From IMG/VR virus record IMGVR_UViG_3300009703_002664, positions 1-43,161 of that record: 43,161 nucleotides of DNA, one strand, 5' to 3'. Origin of the DNA: a virus. A model generated the notes under the pieces. The model was not told where the DNA came from. It made no database searches and was given only the letters and a program-made list of their open reading frames with translations. Below, one piece after another: positions 1-7,549 of this stretch (the first letter of the stretch is position 1; the number at the start of each line of letters is the position of its first letter). The position numbers and the translations under genes were made by a program.

Positions 1-187
1 CTGTCTGTTCCTCAACAGGGATACTCAGCTCATATAGCTGGTCAATCTTTTTGCTGGTATCATAGTCGACACCACCTGTATTCACGACCAAACGTGGTTC
101 CTCACCCTCATACACACCAGCAAGCGCAGTGAATGCCTGAAGACATTGAACTCCCATTTTACCACGAATATGGCAATCAATTTTCAT
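1..187 (-). CDS. Hypothetical protein, N-terminal part only (cut by window edge)
   Basis: The ATG at 187-185 opens a frame that runs without a stop to the window edge, giving 62 residues that begin MKIDCHIRGKMG. It lies 1 nt downstream of the stop of the P-loop protein at 189-806, so it is almost certainly the next gene of the same operon. I recognise no domain. The visible part is mixed charged/hydrophobic with no signal peptide or membrane segment. The 3' end lies outside the window. Confidence 0.75.
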   Translation of the reverse strand, partial: MKIDCHIRGKMGVQCLQAFTALAGVYEGEEPRLVVNTGGVDYDTSKKIDQLYELSIPVEEQT

Positions 188-188
188 G

Positions 189-806
189 TTAGAACCCCAT
201 TGGATGATAAGTCTTATCAGCATCAGGTTGTATCCAGTCATCATAGACTAAATCCTCTATGTGCTGTATGACTGTATCCATATCTTCCTCTGTGTGATGC
301 TGAAACTTTTTTACAATGCCATCGTCAAACAAACTAGATCCGAATTCCTCATTGATATTCTTAATCTTCGTGATACGACCCTGAATGAACTTCTGATTTT
401 GAGTAGACATTCGTTCACCATACCTCGCATTTCGAATCTCAAGTGATGTCTCTAATATAATTATATGAACTTTGTACCCTAATTGGAGAGCAGCATTGAA
501 AAATTTACTAGAAGTCAGGCGATCACCCTCAAAAATCATGACACCGTCAGTTGCTCTCTTATTTTCCAGATAATCTATAGCTGACGGCATGACTGCCATA
601 CTGAGTTTATCAGTGCCAGCATATATCTCGCCTTCCTCATAGCGACCAAACACACAAAGCCCTTGTCCAGAGGGATGATCATCAGAAAGATTGCAATCAA
701 CAAGTCCTTCCTTCATCGGTCTCCAATGCCGAGGTTCCATCCACTTCCGCATGAGCGTAGTTTTACCAGTCCCAGGAACACCGCATATTGCAATTAATTT
801 TGGCAT
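189..806 (-). CDS. P-loop NTPase / kinase-like protein
   Basis: 205 residues with a clear Walker A near the N-terminus (GVPGTGKTT, about residues 9-17) and a hydrophobic strand ending in an acidic residue (VMIFEGD, about 88-95) that can serve as Walker B. The size and single P-loop fit the small nucleoside/nucleotide-kinase-like class rather than an AAA+ ATPase. The substrate cannot be read from the sequence. T4-like phages carry dNMP and polynucleotide kinases, and phages that hypermodify DNA carry P-loop kinases acting on hydroxymethylated bases. The TET/JBP gene elsewhere in the window makes that second role worth testing, but it is inference. The ATG abuts the stop of the upstream gene. 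Confidence 0.75.
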   Translation of the reverse strand: MPKLIAICGVPGTGKTTLMRKWMEPRHWRPMKEGLVDCNLSDDHPSGQGLCVFGRYEEGEIYAGTDKLSMAVMPSAIDYLENKRATDGVMIFEGDRLTSSKFFNAALQLGYKVHIIILETSLEIRNARYGERMSTQNQKFIQGRITKIKNINEEFGSSLFDDGIVKKFQHHTEEDMDTVIQHIEDLVYDDWIQPDADKTYHPMGF

Positions 807-1100
807 TTAACAATATCCAACATATATGCTGCTTTTCTTTTCAATCTCATAACGAACTTCCTGATGCTTCAGATGATAAGATCTTGCAACAGTCTTATTT
901 GCTGCTGCCTCAATGAGATTAACTTCAGATTCTGAAACATTAATCCACGTGGGATGACCATTAGCATTTTTAGTATCATGCTTCCTTTTGCAAATGCCAT
1001 TTACCACAATGGGTGCTAATTTACCTGTAGCAGAAACCACAAATCCAGATTTGTCTTTGAAATAAGCCTTATTAGACCAAGGTGATAATTCGTACGTCAT
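807..1100 (-). CDS. Hypothetical small phage protein
   Basis: 97 residues, no recognised domain. It is rich in Lys and Asn and has one Cys at residue 37 and one at the C-terminus, so no zinc-binding pair is evident. The start overlaps the stop of the zinc protein at 1097-1366 by four bases (ATGA), and the stop directly precedes the P-loop kinase gene. This translational coupling is the main evidence that it is real. Confidence 0.7.
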   Translation of the reverse strand: MTYELSPWSNKAYFKDKSGFVVSATGKLAPIVVNGICKRKHDTKNANGHPTWINVSESEVNLIEAAANKTVARSYHLKHQEVRYEIEKKSSIYVGYC

Positions 1101-1366
1101 CTGACACGCAGCAAACTATACGCCCCAGCTGCCCTATTCTTTACCCGCTCATCCCAACAAGAGACACATACTGCTTCCACATCATTATCATGTTTCCGCA
1201 GCGATGCGCTTCTTAGGTAGAATGAGGAGAGTGGTTTTAACATTTTGCATGATTTGCATGGGTTTTTAACAATTTCATAAAGACCTGTGATGATACTCAT
1301 TACCCTCAGATCTGAAGCAGTTCTACGCCATAAAACAGCTTCAGCTTCCTTCCTACGTGTGTTCAT
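1097..1366 (-). CDS. Small zinc-finger protein (endonuclease VII-like Cys pattern)
   Basis: 89 residues with two CxxC pairs (CKSC about residue 37 and CVSC about residue 67). Between them lies a stretch of the type K-x-L-S-S-F-Y. This resembles the zinc-binding half of T4 endonuclease VII-like recombination nucleases and the many small Zn proteins of marine T4-like phages. The catalytic part of endonuclease VII is not visible, so the gene probably encodes only a zinc/nucleic-acid-binding module. Its Shine-Dalgarno GGAGGG is formed by the last codons of the clamp gene (Phe-Gly-Gly), four bases before the ATG. Confidence 0.65.
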   Translation of the reverse strand: MNTRRKEAEAVLWRRTASDLRVMSIITGLYEIVKNPCKSCKMLKPLSSFYLRSASLRKHDNDVEAVCVSCWDERVKNRAAGAYSLLRVR

Positions 1367-1367
1367 A

Positions 1368-2039
1368 CTACCCTCCGAATGAAGAGCTTGTTTCAGTCGC
1401 TATGAAATAACGAACCTTCGGAACACCTATAGCATCCCAACGAGAAATACCCTTTGAAGACACTTCAACGTCATAATCCCTCGGCAACAGCTTGAGGTTA
1501 TCGACCTTGAATATCAGGCGAAATTCATCTTGGGTTTCACCGACCGGAGTTTCAAACTTATTTGACCCCATATTCTTTGAGTCAAGTGCTGTAAGATATA
1601 CGGCAGAACCTTTACCGACGAGAGCAACCTCAGGCAGTTCGAGGATACCTGCCATTTTCAGAGCATTACTCATAGCATCGCTCTTAATCATGATTTTCAC
1701 GTCAGTAGATGGAATGGATAGTTCCTTATCAGGTGGGGTGATAATATTTCCCACATCAGCATAACTGATATATGCCTTGCCACCTGACCCATTCGTCACA
1801 GTTATCTGCTTTTCATCGAACCCAATATCGGGGTCTTGGAATGCCTGAAATGTGGATAAAAATTGATTCAGGTCGAATATAGCAAACCCGCGAGGAATAT
1901 CCTCAGAAATAGTCGCTTCAGCAAGCACACTTTTCTGGGGAGATACTGTTCGCAGACTCGTCCCTTCCTTAAACTGTAGGGACATATTAATTGCGGCGAA
2001 ATTCTTTAACACCTCAACTGTTGTCTCAGATATCTTCAT
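1368..2039 (-). CDS. 45: Sliding clamp, DNA polymerase accessory protein (T4 gp45-like)
   Basis: 223 residues, close to the 228 of T4 gp45, and alignable by eye along its length. The N-terminus (MKISETTVEVLKNFAAIN) matches the T4 start MKLSKDTTALLKNFATIN, and the domain-1 strand IFDLNQFL matches T4 IYDLNGFL. The family forms a trimeric ring that tethers the replicative polymerase to DNA and, in T4, is also the sliding activator of late transcription. That is relevant here because TATAAATA late promoters are present. A good Shine-Dalgarno (AGGAGA) precedes the ATG. Clamp loader and polymerase genes are not in this window. Confidence 0.9.
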   Translation of the reverse strand: MKISETTVEVLKNFAAINMSLQFKEGTSLRTVSPQKSVLAEATISEDIPRGFAIFDLNQFLSTFQAFQDPDIGFDEKQITVTNGSGGKAYISYADVGNIITPPDKELSIPSTDVKIMIKSDAMSNALKMAGILELPEVALVGKGSAVYLTALDSKNMGSNKFETPVGETQDEFRLIFKVDNLKLLPRDYDVEVSSKGISRWDAIGVPKVRYFIATETSSSFGG

Positions 2040-2050
2040 AATGTAGTCTC

Positions 2051-2911
2051 CTATTGACCAAGGTGCGGTTTTCCTATCGCTTTTGGATCTACCGTAGCAG
2101 ACGCACCTATCTGCGCAAGATCCGTTAAACTGCCACCAAATACCATAGTGCCTGTATGCTCAAGTTTCATCCATGGGCATAACCATACTTTGATACCTGC
2201 TTTTCTTGCTTGCTGACAGAACATATAATCCTCAGACAAATAGCGTTTCGTCTCAGGATCGATAATACAATCAAAATACGCTATAATTTCACGCGACCCA
2301 TCGAAATGCTTCGTCCTTGCGTGATCTGGTTTGTAGCTGTATTCCGGATATGCCTCAGCATACTTTTCAAAGGCAGAACGCTGAACCATCATGAAACCAG
2401 TTCCACCCTCTAAAACTTCTACAGGTTCATCTAACCTGATCTCAGCATCACCCTTTACAGGGTTGAACACATAATCGCCCACATATTTGTCCAGATCATT
2501 TGGATTTTTATCAGCAAATCCCTTATCGACTGCTCGTTTAATTTTTTCCCATGATATACATTTTTTAGGATAGGGTCCGCATACGATTTCTTTATCTGAA
2601 CCCTCTTCCGCTATAACGGACAGGGCGACCACATCGTTAGGATCAAACCCAATATCCGCATCGATGAACATCATATGCGTGCATTCGCTACGCAGAAATT
2701 CATCGACAAGATAATTCCTTGCTCGTGTAATGAGACTCTCGTTGTAAAGATAAAAGAATGAAATTGTCATCTGGTAATTTGCTGCCAGCATAGCAAGGTC
2801 CGCTGTGGACTTACAATACTGACCCAGACACATGCCACCATACATTGGCGTTGCTACAAATATTTTTCTTTTTCTGAGTTCTTCTACTGAAACCGTAATA
2901 TCTACTGACAT
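2051..2911 (-). CDS. GT-A fold glycosyltransferase
   Basis: 286 residues. An N-terminal strand (KIFVATPMYGG, about 15-25) is followed by a DxD-type nucleotide-sugar/metal motif in MFIDADIGFDP (about 80-90), the layout of GT-A/GT2-like enzymes common in large marine phages. A later acidic stretch in the EDYMFCQQA region (about 228-236) can supply the catalytic base. It has no membrane segment, so it probably acts in the cytoplasm on DNA, LPS precursors or virion protein; which of these is unknown. It starts with GGAGGG four bases from the ATG and is served by the late promoter at 2946-2953. Confidence 0.8.
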   Translation of the reverse strand: MSVDITVSVEELRKRKIFVATPMYGGMCLGQYCKSTADLAMLAANYQMTISFFYLYNESLITRARNYLVDEFLRSECTHMMFIDADIGFDPNDVVALSVIAEEGSDKEIVCGPYPKKCISWEKIKRAVDKGFADKNPNDLDKYVGDYVFNPVKGDAEIRLDEPVEVLEGGTGFMMVQRSAFEKYAEAYPEYSYKPDHARTKHFDGSREIIAYFDCIIDPETKRYLSEDYMFCQQARKAGIKVWLCPWMKLEHTGTMVFGGSLTDLAQIGASATVDPKAIGKPHLGQ

Positions 2912-2945
2912 AATCCCTCCATTTTATACACATCAATCACTCTTC

Positions 2946-2953
2946 TATTTATA
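2946..2953 (-). promoter_or_regulatory. T4-type late promoter TATAAATA
   Basis: The minus strand reads TATAAATA, a perfect match to the T4 late promoter -10 element recognised by gp55-type sigma with the gp45 clamp. It lies 33-35 bp upstream of the glycosyltransferase start at 2911 and just downstream of a UUCG hairpin. It would drive that gene and then the clamp gene late in infection. Confidence 0.8.
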
Positions 2954-2959
2954 TGGGTT

Positions 2960-2981
2960 GTCGGGGACCGAAGTCCCCGAC
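2960..2981 (-). terminator. UUCG-tetraloop hairpin terminator or processing hairpin
   Basis: On the minus strand a perfect 9-bp GC-rich stem (GTCGGGGAC pairing with GTCCCCGAC) is closed by a TTCG tetraloop. C(UUCG)G loops are typical of T4 intercistronic terminators. No strong U-tract follows. Instead the late promoter begins within about 10 bp, so the hairpin may end early readthrough from the HTH gene or protect the 3' end of that mRNA. Confidence 0.65.
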
Positions 2982-3015
2982 TTCCCAAGAGAGGAGAGAT
3001 AAAAATGCCTTGCTC

Positions 3016-3264
3016 TTAAGCGGAGGCACCTAGCGCACGATACCCAGCAGCAACCACTGCACGACTGGGAGTGCCGAGACGGAAGAAATTCTTCGTCTCA
3101 CCTTTGCTGTTCGTCCGAGGATTCGAATAAACGGCAAAGCCTTTCAAGCGCAATTGACGGACAATCTCATAAGGATTACCAGCACCAAAGCGAGAAGAAA
3201 TCTGCTTTGCGGTAATTTCCTGACCTTCCATCAGTACGCTCAACACACGATCTGTCTTAGTCAT
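3016..3264 (-). CDS. Small helix-turn-helix / winged-helix DNA-binding protein
   Basis: 82 residues. The pattern TDRVLSVLMEGQEITAKQISSRFG, followed by a second helix ending in LRLKGFAVYSN, is that of a short winged helix: helix, Thr-Ala-Lys-Gln recognition turn, helix, beta wing. Such mini HTH proteins are common in marine T4-like phages and are thought to act as transcription regulators. It is probably in the same early transcript as the AAA gene upstream. It has a good Shine-Dalgarno (AAGGAG) six bases from the ATG, and its 3' end is followed by the UUCG hairpin. Confidence 0.75.
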   Translation of the reverse strand: MTKTDRVLSVLMEGQEITAKQISSRFGAGNPYEIVRQLRLKGFAVYSNPRTNSKGETKNFFRLGTPSRAVVAAGYRALGASA

Positions 3265-3300
3265 AATGACTCCTTTCTGTCAGATCTAACACAACTCAGA

Positions 3301-4515
3301 TTAATCTGAGCTACTCGAGTCGGGACGAAGAGGGTTGTACATTTCTTGTTCAACTGCCTCTTCGTCGACTGGAGTCTCGGGCACCACGGTCGGGTCGACC
3401 TTGGCATATAATTCGAGGAATGCTAACTTAGTTTCCTCGTCGAACCGATTGATGCAAAGTTCAATTGCTCTCATCCGGTTATTGAAAAGGGCATAGGTCT
3501 TGGCGATATGAACCAACCGTCTGGTTGAAACCAACTCGTCAATAGCACCTTCCATAAAAGTTTTCCGTATAACAGCAGACCAAGCAACGAGATGGGTGAT
3601 GAAATCCTCATCTAACCCATGACCCCGAAGGATCTTCTTCTCTACTGCATCAGAGGGGAAATTCTGCTCAATCGTGATAGGGAACCGCTCTAACCAAGCA
3701 TCATCCAGAATAGTGGCGGCAACATACCGACCATCGTCTGAACCTTTACCCTTGGTATTCGCAGTCACAATCACGTTGAACCCAGTCTCAGGTTTAACCA
3801 CCTCACCAGTTTTCTTAACATAGTAAGGCTTTCCTTCGAGAACACCCTGCAAGCACATAACTTTGCCGGGATCTGCTCGGTCAGCTTCGTCGATAAGAAG
3901 GACAGCACCAAGTTCCATTGCCCGAAGGATCGGACCTTTCATAAAACGAGTTTCGCCATCGATCAACCGGAAACCACCGATTAAATCATCTTCGTCAGTT
4001 TCGCGAGACATCTGCACCCGAACCATCGGACGCTTTGCTCGTGAGCATGCCTGTTCAACCATAAAGGTCTTACCATTACCGGATAGACCGGAAATGAATA
4101 CAGGAAAAAACTGGCAGGATTTTATGATGCTCTCGACATCTTTAAAATCACCGAAAGGAACATAACTCCGATCCCGATCAGGAACGACAGCATATTCATA
4201 TTCGGAAACTGCATTAGGGTCAAATTTGACTGCCTCAGGTGCAGACCGTCGAGTCAACGGAACAATTTGTGCAGCTGCCATATCAACTTCAGTTGCTGGT
4301 GTGGCACCATTATTCATGAGCAATGCCTCAGATGGATTCACAGCATATTTGCCGCGACTTTCTTTCACGGCATACTCACGAAAGAACCACCAAGGTGGTG
4401 ATATTCCATATTCATTTCGAAGGTCTTCGACCTGCTTGTTGGTCACGATATTGCCGTGACGATTGAGCAAATCAGAAACAAAGTTCGCTTTGGTTGATTC
4501 ATTAATTGTGGTCAT
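3301..4515 (-). CDS. cobS: AAA+ ATPase, MoxR/CobS-like
   Basis: 404 residues from the ATG at 4515, chosen over the GTG at 4521 because the GAGAGAGA ribosome site is better spaced. Walker A GLSGNGKT is at about 143-150 and Walker B VLLIDE at about 205-210, with sensor-type Asn in VIVTANTKG further on. This is the CobS-like family found in nearly all marine T4-like phages. A phage without cobalt-insertion substrates is unlikely to make cobalamin. The neighbouring VWA gene makes a MoxR-VWA chaperone or remodelling pair more probable. It has its own early promoter at 4549-4577. Confidence 0.85.
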   Translation of the reverse strand: MTTINESTKANFVSDLLNRHGNIVTNKQVEDLRNEYGISPPWWFFREYAVKESRGKYAVNPSEALLMNNGATPATEVDMAAAQIVPLTRRSAPEAVKFDPNAVSEYEYAVVPDRDRSYVPFGDFKDVESIIKSCQFFPVFISGLSGNGKTFMVEQACSRAKRPMVRVQMSRETDEDDLIGGFRLIDGETRFMKGPILRAMELGAVLLIDEADRADPGKVMCLQGVLEGKPYYVKKTGEVVKPETGFNVIVTANTKGKGSDDGRYVAATILDDAWLERFPITIEQNFPSDAVEKKILRGHGLDEDFITHLVAWSAVIRKTFMEGAIDELVSTRRLVHIAKTYALFNNRMRAIELCINRFDEETKLAFLELYAKVDPTVVPETPVDEEAVEQEMYNPLRPDSSSSD

Positions 4516-4548
4516 TATCACTCTCTCTCATTATCATTCAATATATAC

Positions 4549-4577
4549 ATTGTACCTAAAAAACGCTCAATTGTCAA
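4549..4577 (-). promoter_or_regulatory. Early sigma70-type promoter upstream of the AAA gene
   Basis: Minus strand: -35 TTGACA (4577-4572), 17-bp spacer, -10 TACAAT (4554-4549). The spacer starts with the shared ATTG, giving the common core TTGACAATTG. Expected transcription start is near 4542, leaving a leader of about 27 nt with the GAGAGAGA ribosome site before the ATG at 4515. A partial dyad (AAGC and GCGTT) flanks the -35 box. Confidence 0.85.
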
Positions 4578-4590
4578 GGCTTATTTTACC

Positions 4591-6954
4591 TCAAGCAGCT
4601 ATTTTATCAATAAATTTACTCAGGATAACACGACTGGTTTTGCGCTTGCTGTTCGCCTTAATGAAAGCACGCGCCATTTTACCTTTGGTTTCACCAACTG
4701 GGATATCGTCTAAACTGGTTGCCTCAGTTTCTAATGCGTCACCACCCATAATCACGTGAACCTCATCGAATCCTGCCGTGTTGGGAACACTCATATGCTT
4801 TTGTTTTCTCCATAATTTCCTGATTTCTTTGACTTCATCATCATCAATCCAAGGATTTTTACCAGCATTTGCGCGAGATTCTCCTATCATTTTAATAAGG
4901 TTATAAGGATAACCACGTTCTGGAGTAATGTAAAAGTTGATGATATTAACATCACACGATTTCCGAATGACATTCAGCATATATTCAGTTTGCCCATGCC
5001 GATTATTCCTATATTCTTCCTTGTTGGTCAATTTTGTGATAGGATCACGGATTATCAAGTGACGAGAACCAACTAGGTTACCAGTATCATCATAATGACC
5101 AGCTGCTATTAGATGATCCCTATCATACGAGAAACCATTGGATTCACCGTCGGTCAAACAAACGAAATTTACTATCTGGGAATTGGTTTCTTTCCGGAAA
5201 TCATTAATCAGATCTCTACAATAAACCAAAGATTGATTTAATGGGGTTCCACCAAGAGAAAGAACAGTTGACCTCCAAGCTGTCAGACCTCTATTTTCTT
5301 GGGTGTACCATCCACGAGTGTATCTACCACCATAGTGATAATGACATTCGCTACCAAAATCTAGCAGGTATTTGGTCATTTCAACAAAATCTGAATTATT
5401 CATCTTCTCAGTGTATAATTCCATGAGGCAGCAGTTACTTCTATCCAACAACCCATCTTTTTTCATTTTATAAGATGAAAATACTTCCTTCAATCCTTCA
5501 TAATAATCTTCGGTCCTGATATTATCGATAAATCCATAAACACGATGGGGGATATTGACCCTCCGACAAAACATAACAAGATTTACCAATTGCTCGATTG
5601 TTCCTTTCATATTTTCTGCCATTGAACCAGAGAAATCGACTAACATGACCAATCCATGGTTTTTAGCGTCAGGAAGAACCGAAATGCGTTTGAAAATGGT
5701 TTCACTGTATTTGTAGGAATGTAACTTAGTAGGATCAATAACACCAGTTTTTGCGTCACGGGATCTGCTATACTGATCAGCTGCTTTTTTCATCTCAAAC
5801 TCTTTTACAAGATACAGGACATTTTTCTTATTGGCAGAGACAAACTCGGAATATCGAGTTTCAGTATTTGCATCCCACTCTTTTACACGCTCAGGTAAAG
5901 AAGGATCCTCTGGATAGATAAGACCCTTTCTCATGTCGGCACGGAAAATACGAATAGTATCCTGAATTAATTTGTAAGGAATTATATGTTTTTTATAATC
6001 ATACAACCTCTTGAGCTCGACATAAGTCGTAGGAATAGCAGACTCGTCGACTAACTGATCAATCATATTTTTTTCTAGATTTTCATCAGTCGTGGCAGTT
6101 ACTTTATCGTTCCAGTCATCACCGCCATTGCGACCACCTGAATCATTTTCACCGTCATCATCGTCATATTCACCGCTGGCATCAAAATCACCTTCACCTT
6201 CGCCATCAGTTTCTTCATCATCAGTTTCTTCATCAGTTTTTTCTGAGTTGGCAGGAGAGGAAGGAGTCGAACCCTCGTCTTCGGATTTGGAATCCGCTAT
6301 GTTACCATTGTCACCACTCTCCTCGAAGTCGCCATCTTCATCCCAATCACCGAACTCATCACTCATTTCACCGAAATCGTGATCTTCATCAGTTTCAGCA
6401 GTTTCTTTTGCATAAGCAAGCATTTCTTCTGAAAGAAGAACGACATCATCAAAAGTTGTGGTAGACTCTACACGTTCCACATATTTCATTTCCTCAGATG
6501 AAAACGTGACATCCATAGAGGAACCTAATTTGAAATATAGATTTACACGGTCGATAAAATTCATTTTTTCGGTTGGTTTATATTTAACACCAAAAATGTC
6601 TCGGTCATAGATTTCTTTATATCCAACCGTGAAATCCCGACGTGACCCAGGATATTTGTTTTTCATATTCCGCTCGATACGAGCATCTTCTACAACGTTC
6701 ACATATCCTTTGAGTTTCTTGCTGTCCTTGACTGCATCAACCCAGTCTTCCTCGGGAGTATATAAAGCATGACCAACCTCATGGAGGATCAAGAGGTGAT
6801 ATAATTCCTTACTCATTTCTTTCCACAAAGGAAGAGTGAGGATTCGAGATTTTACGTCAAATGAAGCTGTAGGAACCTTGCGGTGTTCAACCGTGATATT
6901 TTCGGTTGCTAGAAGATTCGTCAGCTTGTCAAGATTAGGAGTGGTGGTTGTCAT
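4591..6954 (-). CDS. cobT: VWA-domain protein with N-terminal HExxH motif (CobT-like)
   Basis: 787 residues from the ATG at 6954. A TTG five codons upstream is in frame but would leave no ribosome site, whereas GAGAGAGA precedes the ATG. The N-terminus carries a zincin-type HEVGH (58-62) and a second acidic motif VVEDARIE (about 87-94), as in CobT/VWA metalloprotease-like proteins. A long Asp/Glu-rich linker spans about 190-290. The C-terminal half is a von Willebrand A domain with a MIDAS DFSGS near residue 438 and a later TDGES. It is the expected partner of the AAA ATPase downstream, forming a MoxR-VWA type remodelling pair. Whether the HExxH site is proteolytic is not known. Confidence 0.85.
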   Translation of the reverse strand: MTTTTPNLDKLTNLLATENITVEHRKVPTASFDVKSRILTLPLWKEMSKELYHLLILHEVGHALYTPEEDWVDAVKDSKKLKGYVNVVEDARIERNMKNKYPGSRRDFTVGYKEIYDRDIFGVKYKPTEKMNFIDRVNLYFKLGSSMDVTFSSEEMKYVERVESTTTFDDVVLLSEEMLAYAKETAETDEDHDFGEMSDEFGDWDEDGDFEESGDNGNIADSKSEDEGSTPSSPANSEKTDEETDDEETDGEGEGDFDASGEYDDDDGENDSGGRNGGDDWNDKVTATTDENLEKNMIDQLVDESAIPTTYVELKRLYDYKKHIIPYKLIQDTIRIFRADMRKGLIYPEDPSLPERVKEWDANTETRYSEFVSANKKNVLYLVKEFEMKKAADQYSRSRDAKTGVIDPTKLHSYKYSETIFKRISVLPDAKNHGLVMLVDFSGSMAENMKGTIEQLVNLVMFCRRVNIPHRVYGFIDNIRTEDYYEGLKEVFSSYKMKKDGLLDRSNCCLMELYTEKMNNSDFVEMTKYLLDFGSECHYHYGGRYTRGWYTQENRGLTAWRSTVLSLGGTPLNQSLVYCRDLINDFRKETNSQIVNFVCLTDGESNGFSYDRDHLIAAGHYDDTGNLVGSRHLIIRDPITKLTNKEEYRNNRHGQTEYMLNVIRKSCDVNIINFYITPERGYPYNLIKMIGESRANAGKNPWIDDDEVKEIRKLWRKQKHMSVPNTAGFDEVHVIMGGDALETEATSLDDIPVGETKGKMARAFIKANSKRKTSRVILSKFIDKIAA

Positions 6955-6978
6955 CGTTCTCTCTCTCAATTATGATTA

Positions 6979-7007
6979 ATTGTACCGTAATAATGCCCAA
7001 TTGTCAA
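6979..7007 (-). promoter_or_regulatory. Early sigma70-type promoter upstream of the VWA gene
   Basis: Minus strand TTGACA (7007-7002), 17-bp spacer starting ATTG, TACAAT (6984-6979). GCC and GGC flank the core as a short dyad. Expected start near 6972, 18 nt before the VWA ATG. The -35 lies only 15 bp beyond the stop of the upstream gene (7023). Confidence 0.85.
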
Positions 7008-7022
7008 GGCTTATTTTACACA

Positions 7023-7328
7023 TTAATCAATTATTTTATCGATGTCATCCGGATGGACATTGAGAATCCAAATTTTCTTTTTGCGCTTGCCGACCGTAAA
7101 TTCTGACATCCCAGCTGGAATTGGTTTATTCCATCCATTTTTACGTGCTGCCGAGACACTGGGGAACAATCCAACGAAGTGCATCAAGTGGCACATCATC
7201 CAATCACCAGTTGTCGAATTGACAGCGGTTCCGATGGTATGCTCATCGCCTGTATCGAAACCTAACAGCTTTCTATCCTCTTCTGACACATCTGGATGCA
7301 CGAATGAAATTTCGTTAGACATTACCAT
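7023..7328 (-). CDS. Hypothetical phage protein
   Basis: 101 residues, with a Trp/Met-rich middle (GDWMMCHLMHFVGLFPS) and a basic beta-like C-terminal part (KRKKKIWILNV). No domain recognised and no membrane segment. The ATG at 7328 overlaps the stop of the small gene upstream (TAATG), indicating coupled translation; an internal ATG at 7322 is also possible. It sits between two early promoters. Confidence 0.65.
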   Translation of the reverse strand: MVMSNEISFVHPDVSEEDRKLLGFDTGDEHTIGTAVNSTTGDWMMCHLMHFVGLFPSVSAARKNGWNKPIPAGMSEFTVGKRKKKIWILNVHPDDIDKIID

Positions 7329-7492
7329 TACGCAACCCCACGATTGTTTGATTTTGGGAAAACCAAACCTGACGCTTTGAAGGCATCATTGACTTTCTTT
7401 TCGTTGTCGAGCGGGACTACATCAATCCCTGCTTCTTTCAACATTTTCTTTTTGATCAGAAGATTCCGAACTATCCAATTACAATTCATCAT
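7328..7492 (-). CDS. Small basic protein (54 aa)
   Basis: A short frame from ATG 7492 to a TAA that overlaps the next start (TAATG at 7326-7330). The product begins MMNCNWIVRNLLIKKK and is Lys-rich and soluble. A Shine-Dalgarno AAGGAAC sits upstream, and the early promoter at 7521-7549 gives a leader of about 22 nt. No homologue recognised. Ribosome site, promoter and coupling together make it a credible gene although it is short. Confidence 0.65.
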   Translation of the reverse strand: MMNCNWIVRNLLIKKKMLKEAGIDVVPLDNEKKVNDAFKASGLVFPKSNNRGVA

Positions 7493-7520
7493 AACGTGTT
7501 CCTTTTTTCCATTATGACTT

Positions 7521-7549
7521 ATTGTACCTCATAAAGCCTCAATTGTCAA
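7521..7549 (-). promoter_or_regulatory. Early sigma70-type promoter with full dyad
   Basis: Minus strand TTGACA (7549-7544), 17-bp spacer, TACAAT (7526-7521). Here the flanking dyad is complete: AAGCCT and AGGCTT, nine bases apart, enclosing the -35 box. The TGA stop of the CmoA-like gene (7546-7548) is inside the -35 hexamer. It serves the small genes at 7492-7023. Confidence 0.85.

Noticed and set aside
6092-6382. Open frame on the plus strand rich in Ser and Pro
   Set aside because: It is the reverse complement of the Asp/Glu-rich linker of the VWA protein. Biased codons there avoid stops on the other strand, and no ribosome site or promoter precedes it.
3301-6954. Cobalamin biosynthesis from CobS/CobT-like genes
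   Set aside because: No other cob gene is present, and the VWA protein contains a zincin motif. AAA-VWA remodelling pairs of the MoxR type explain the two genes without vitamin B12.
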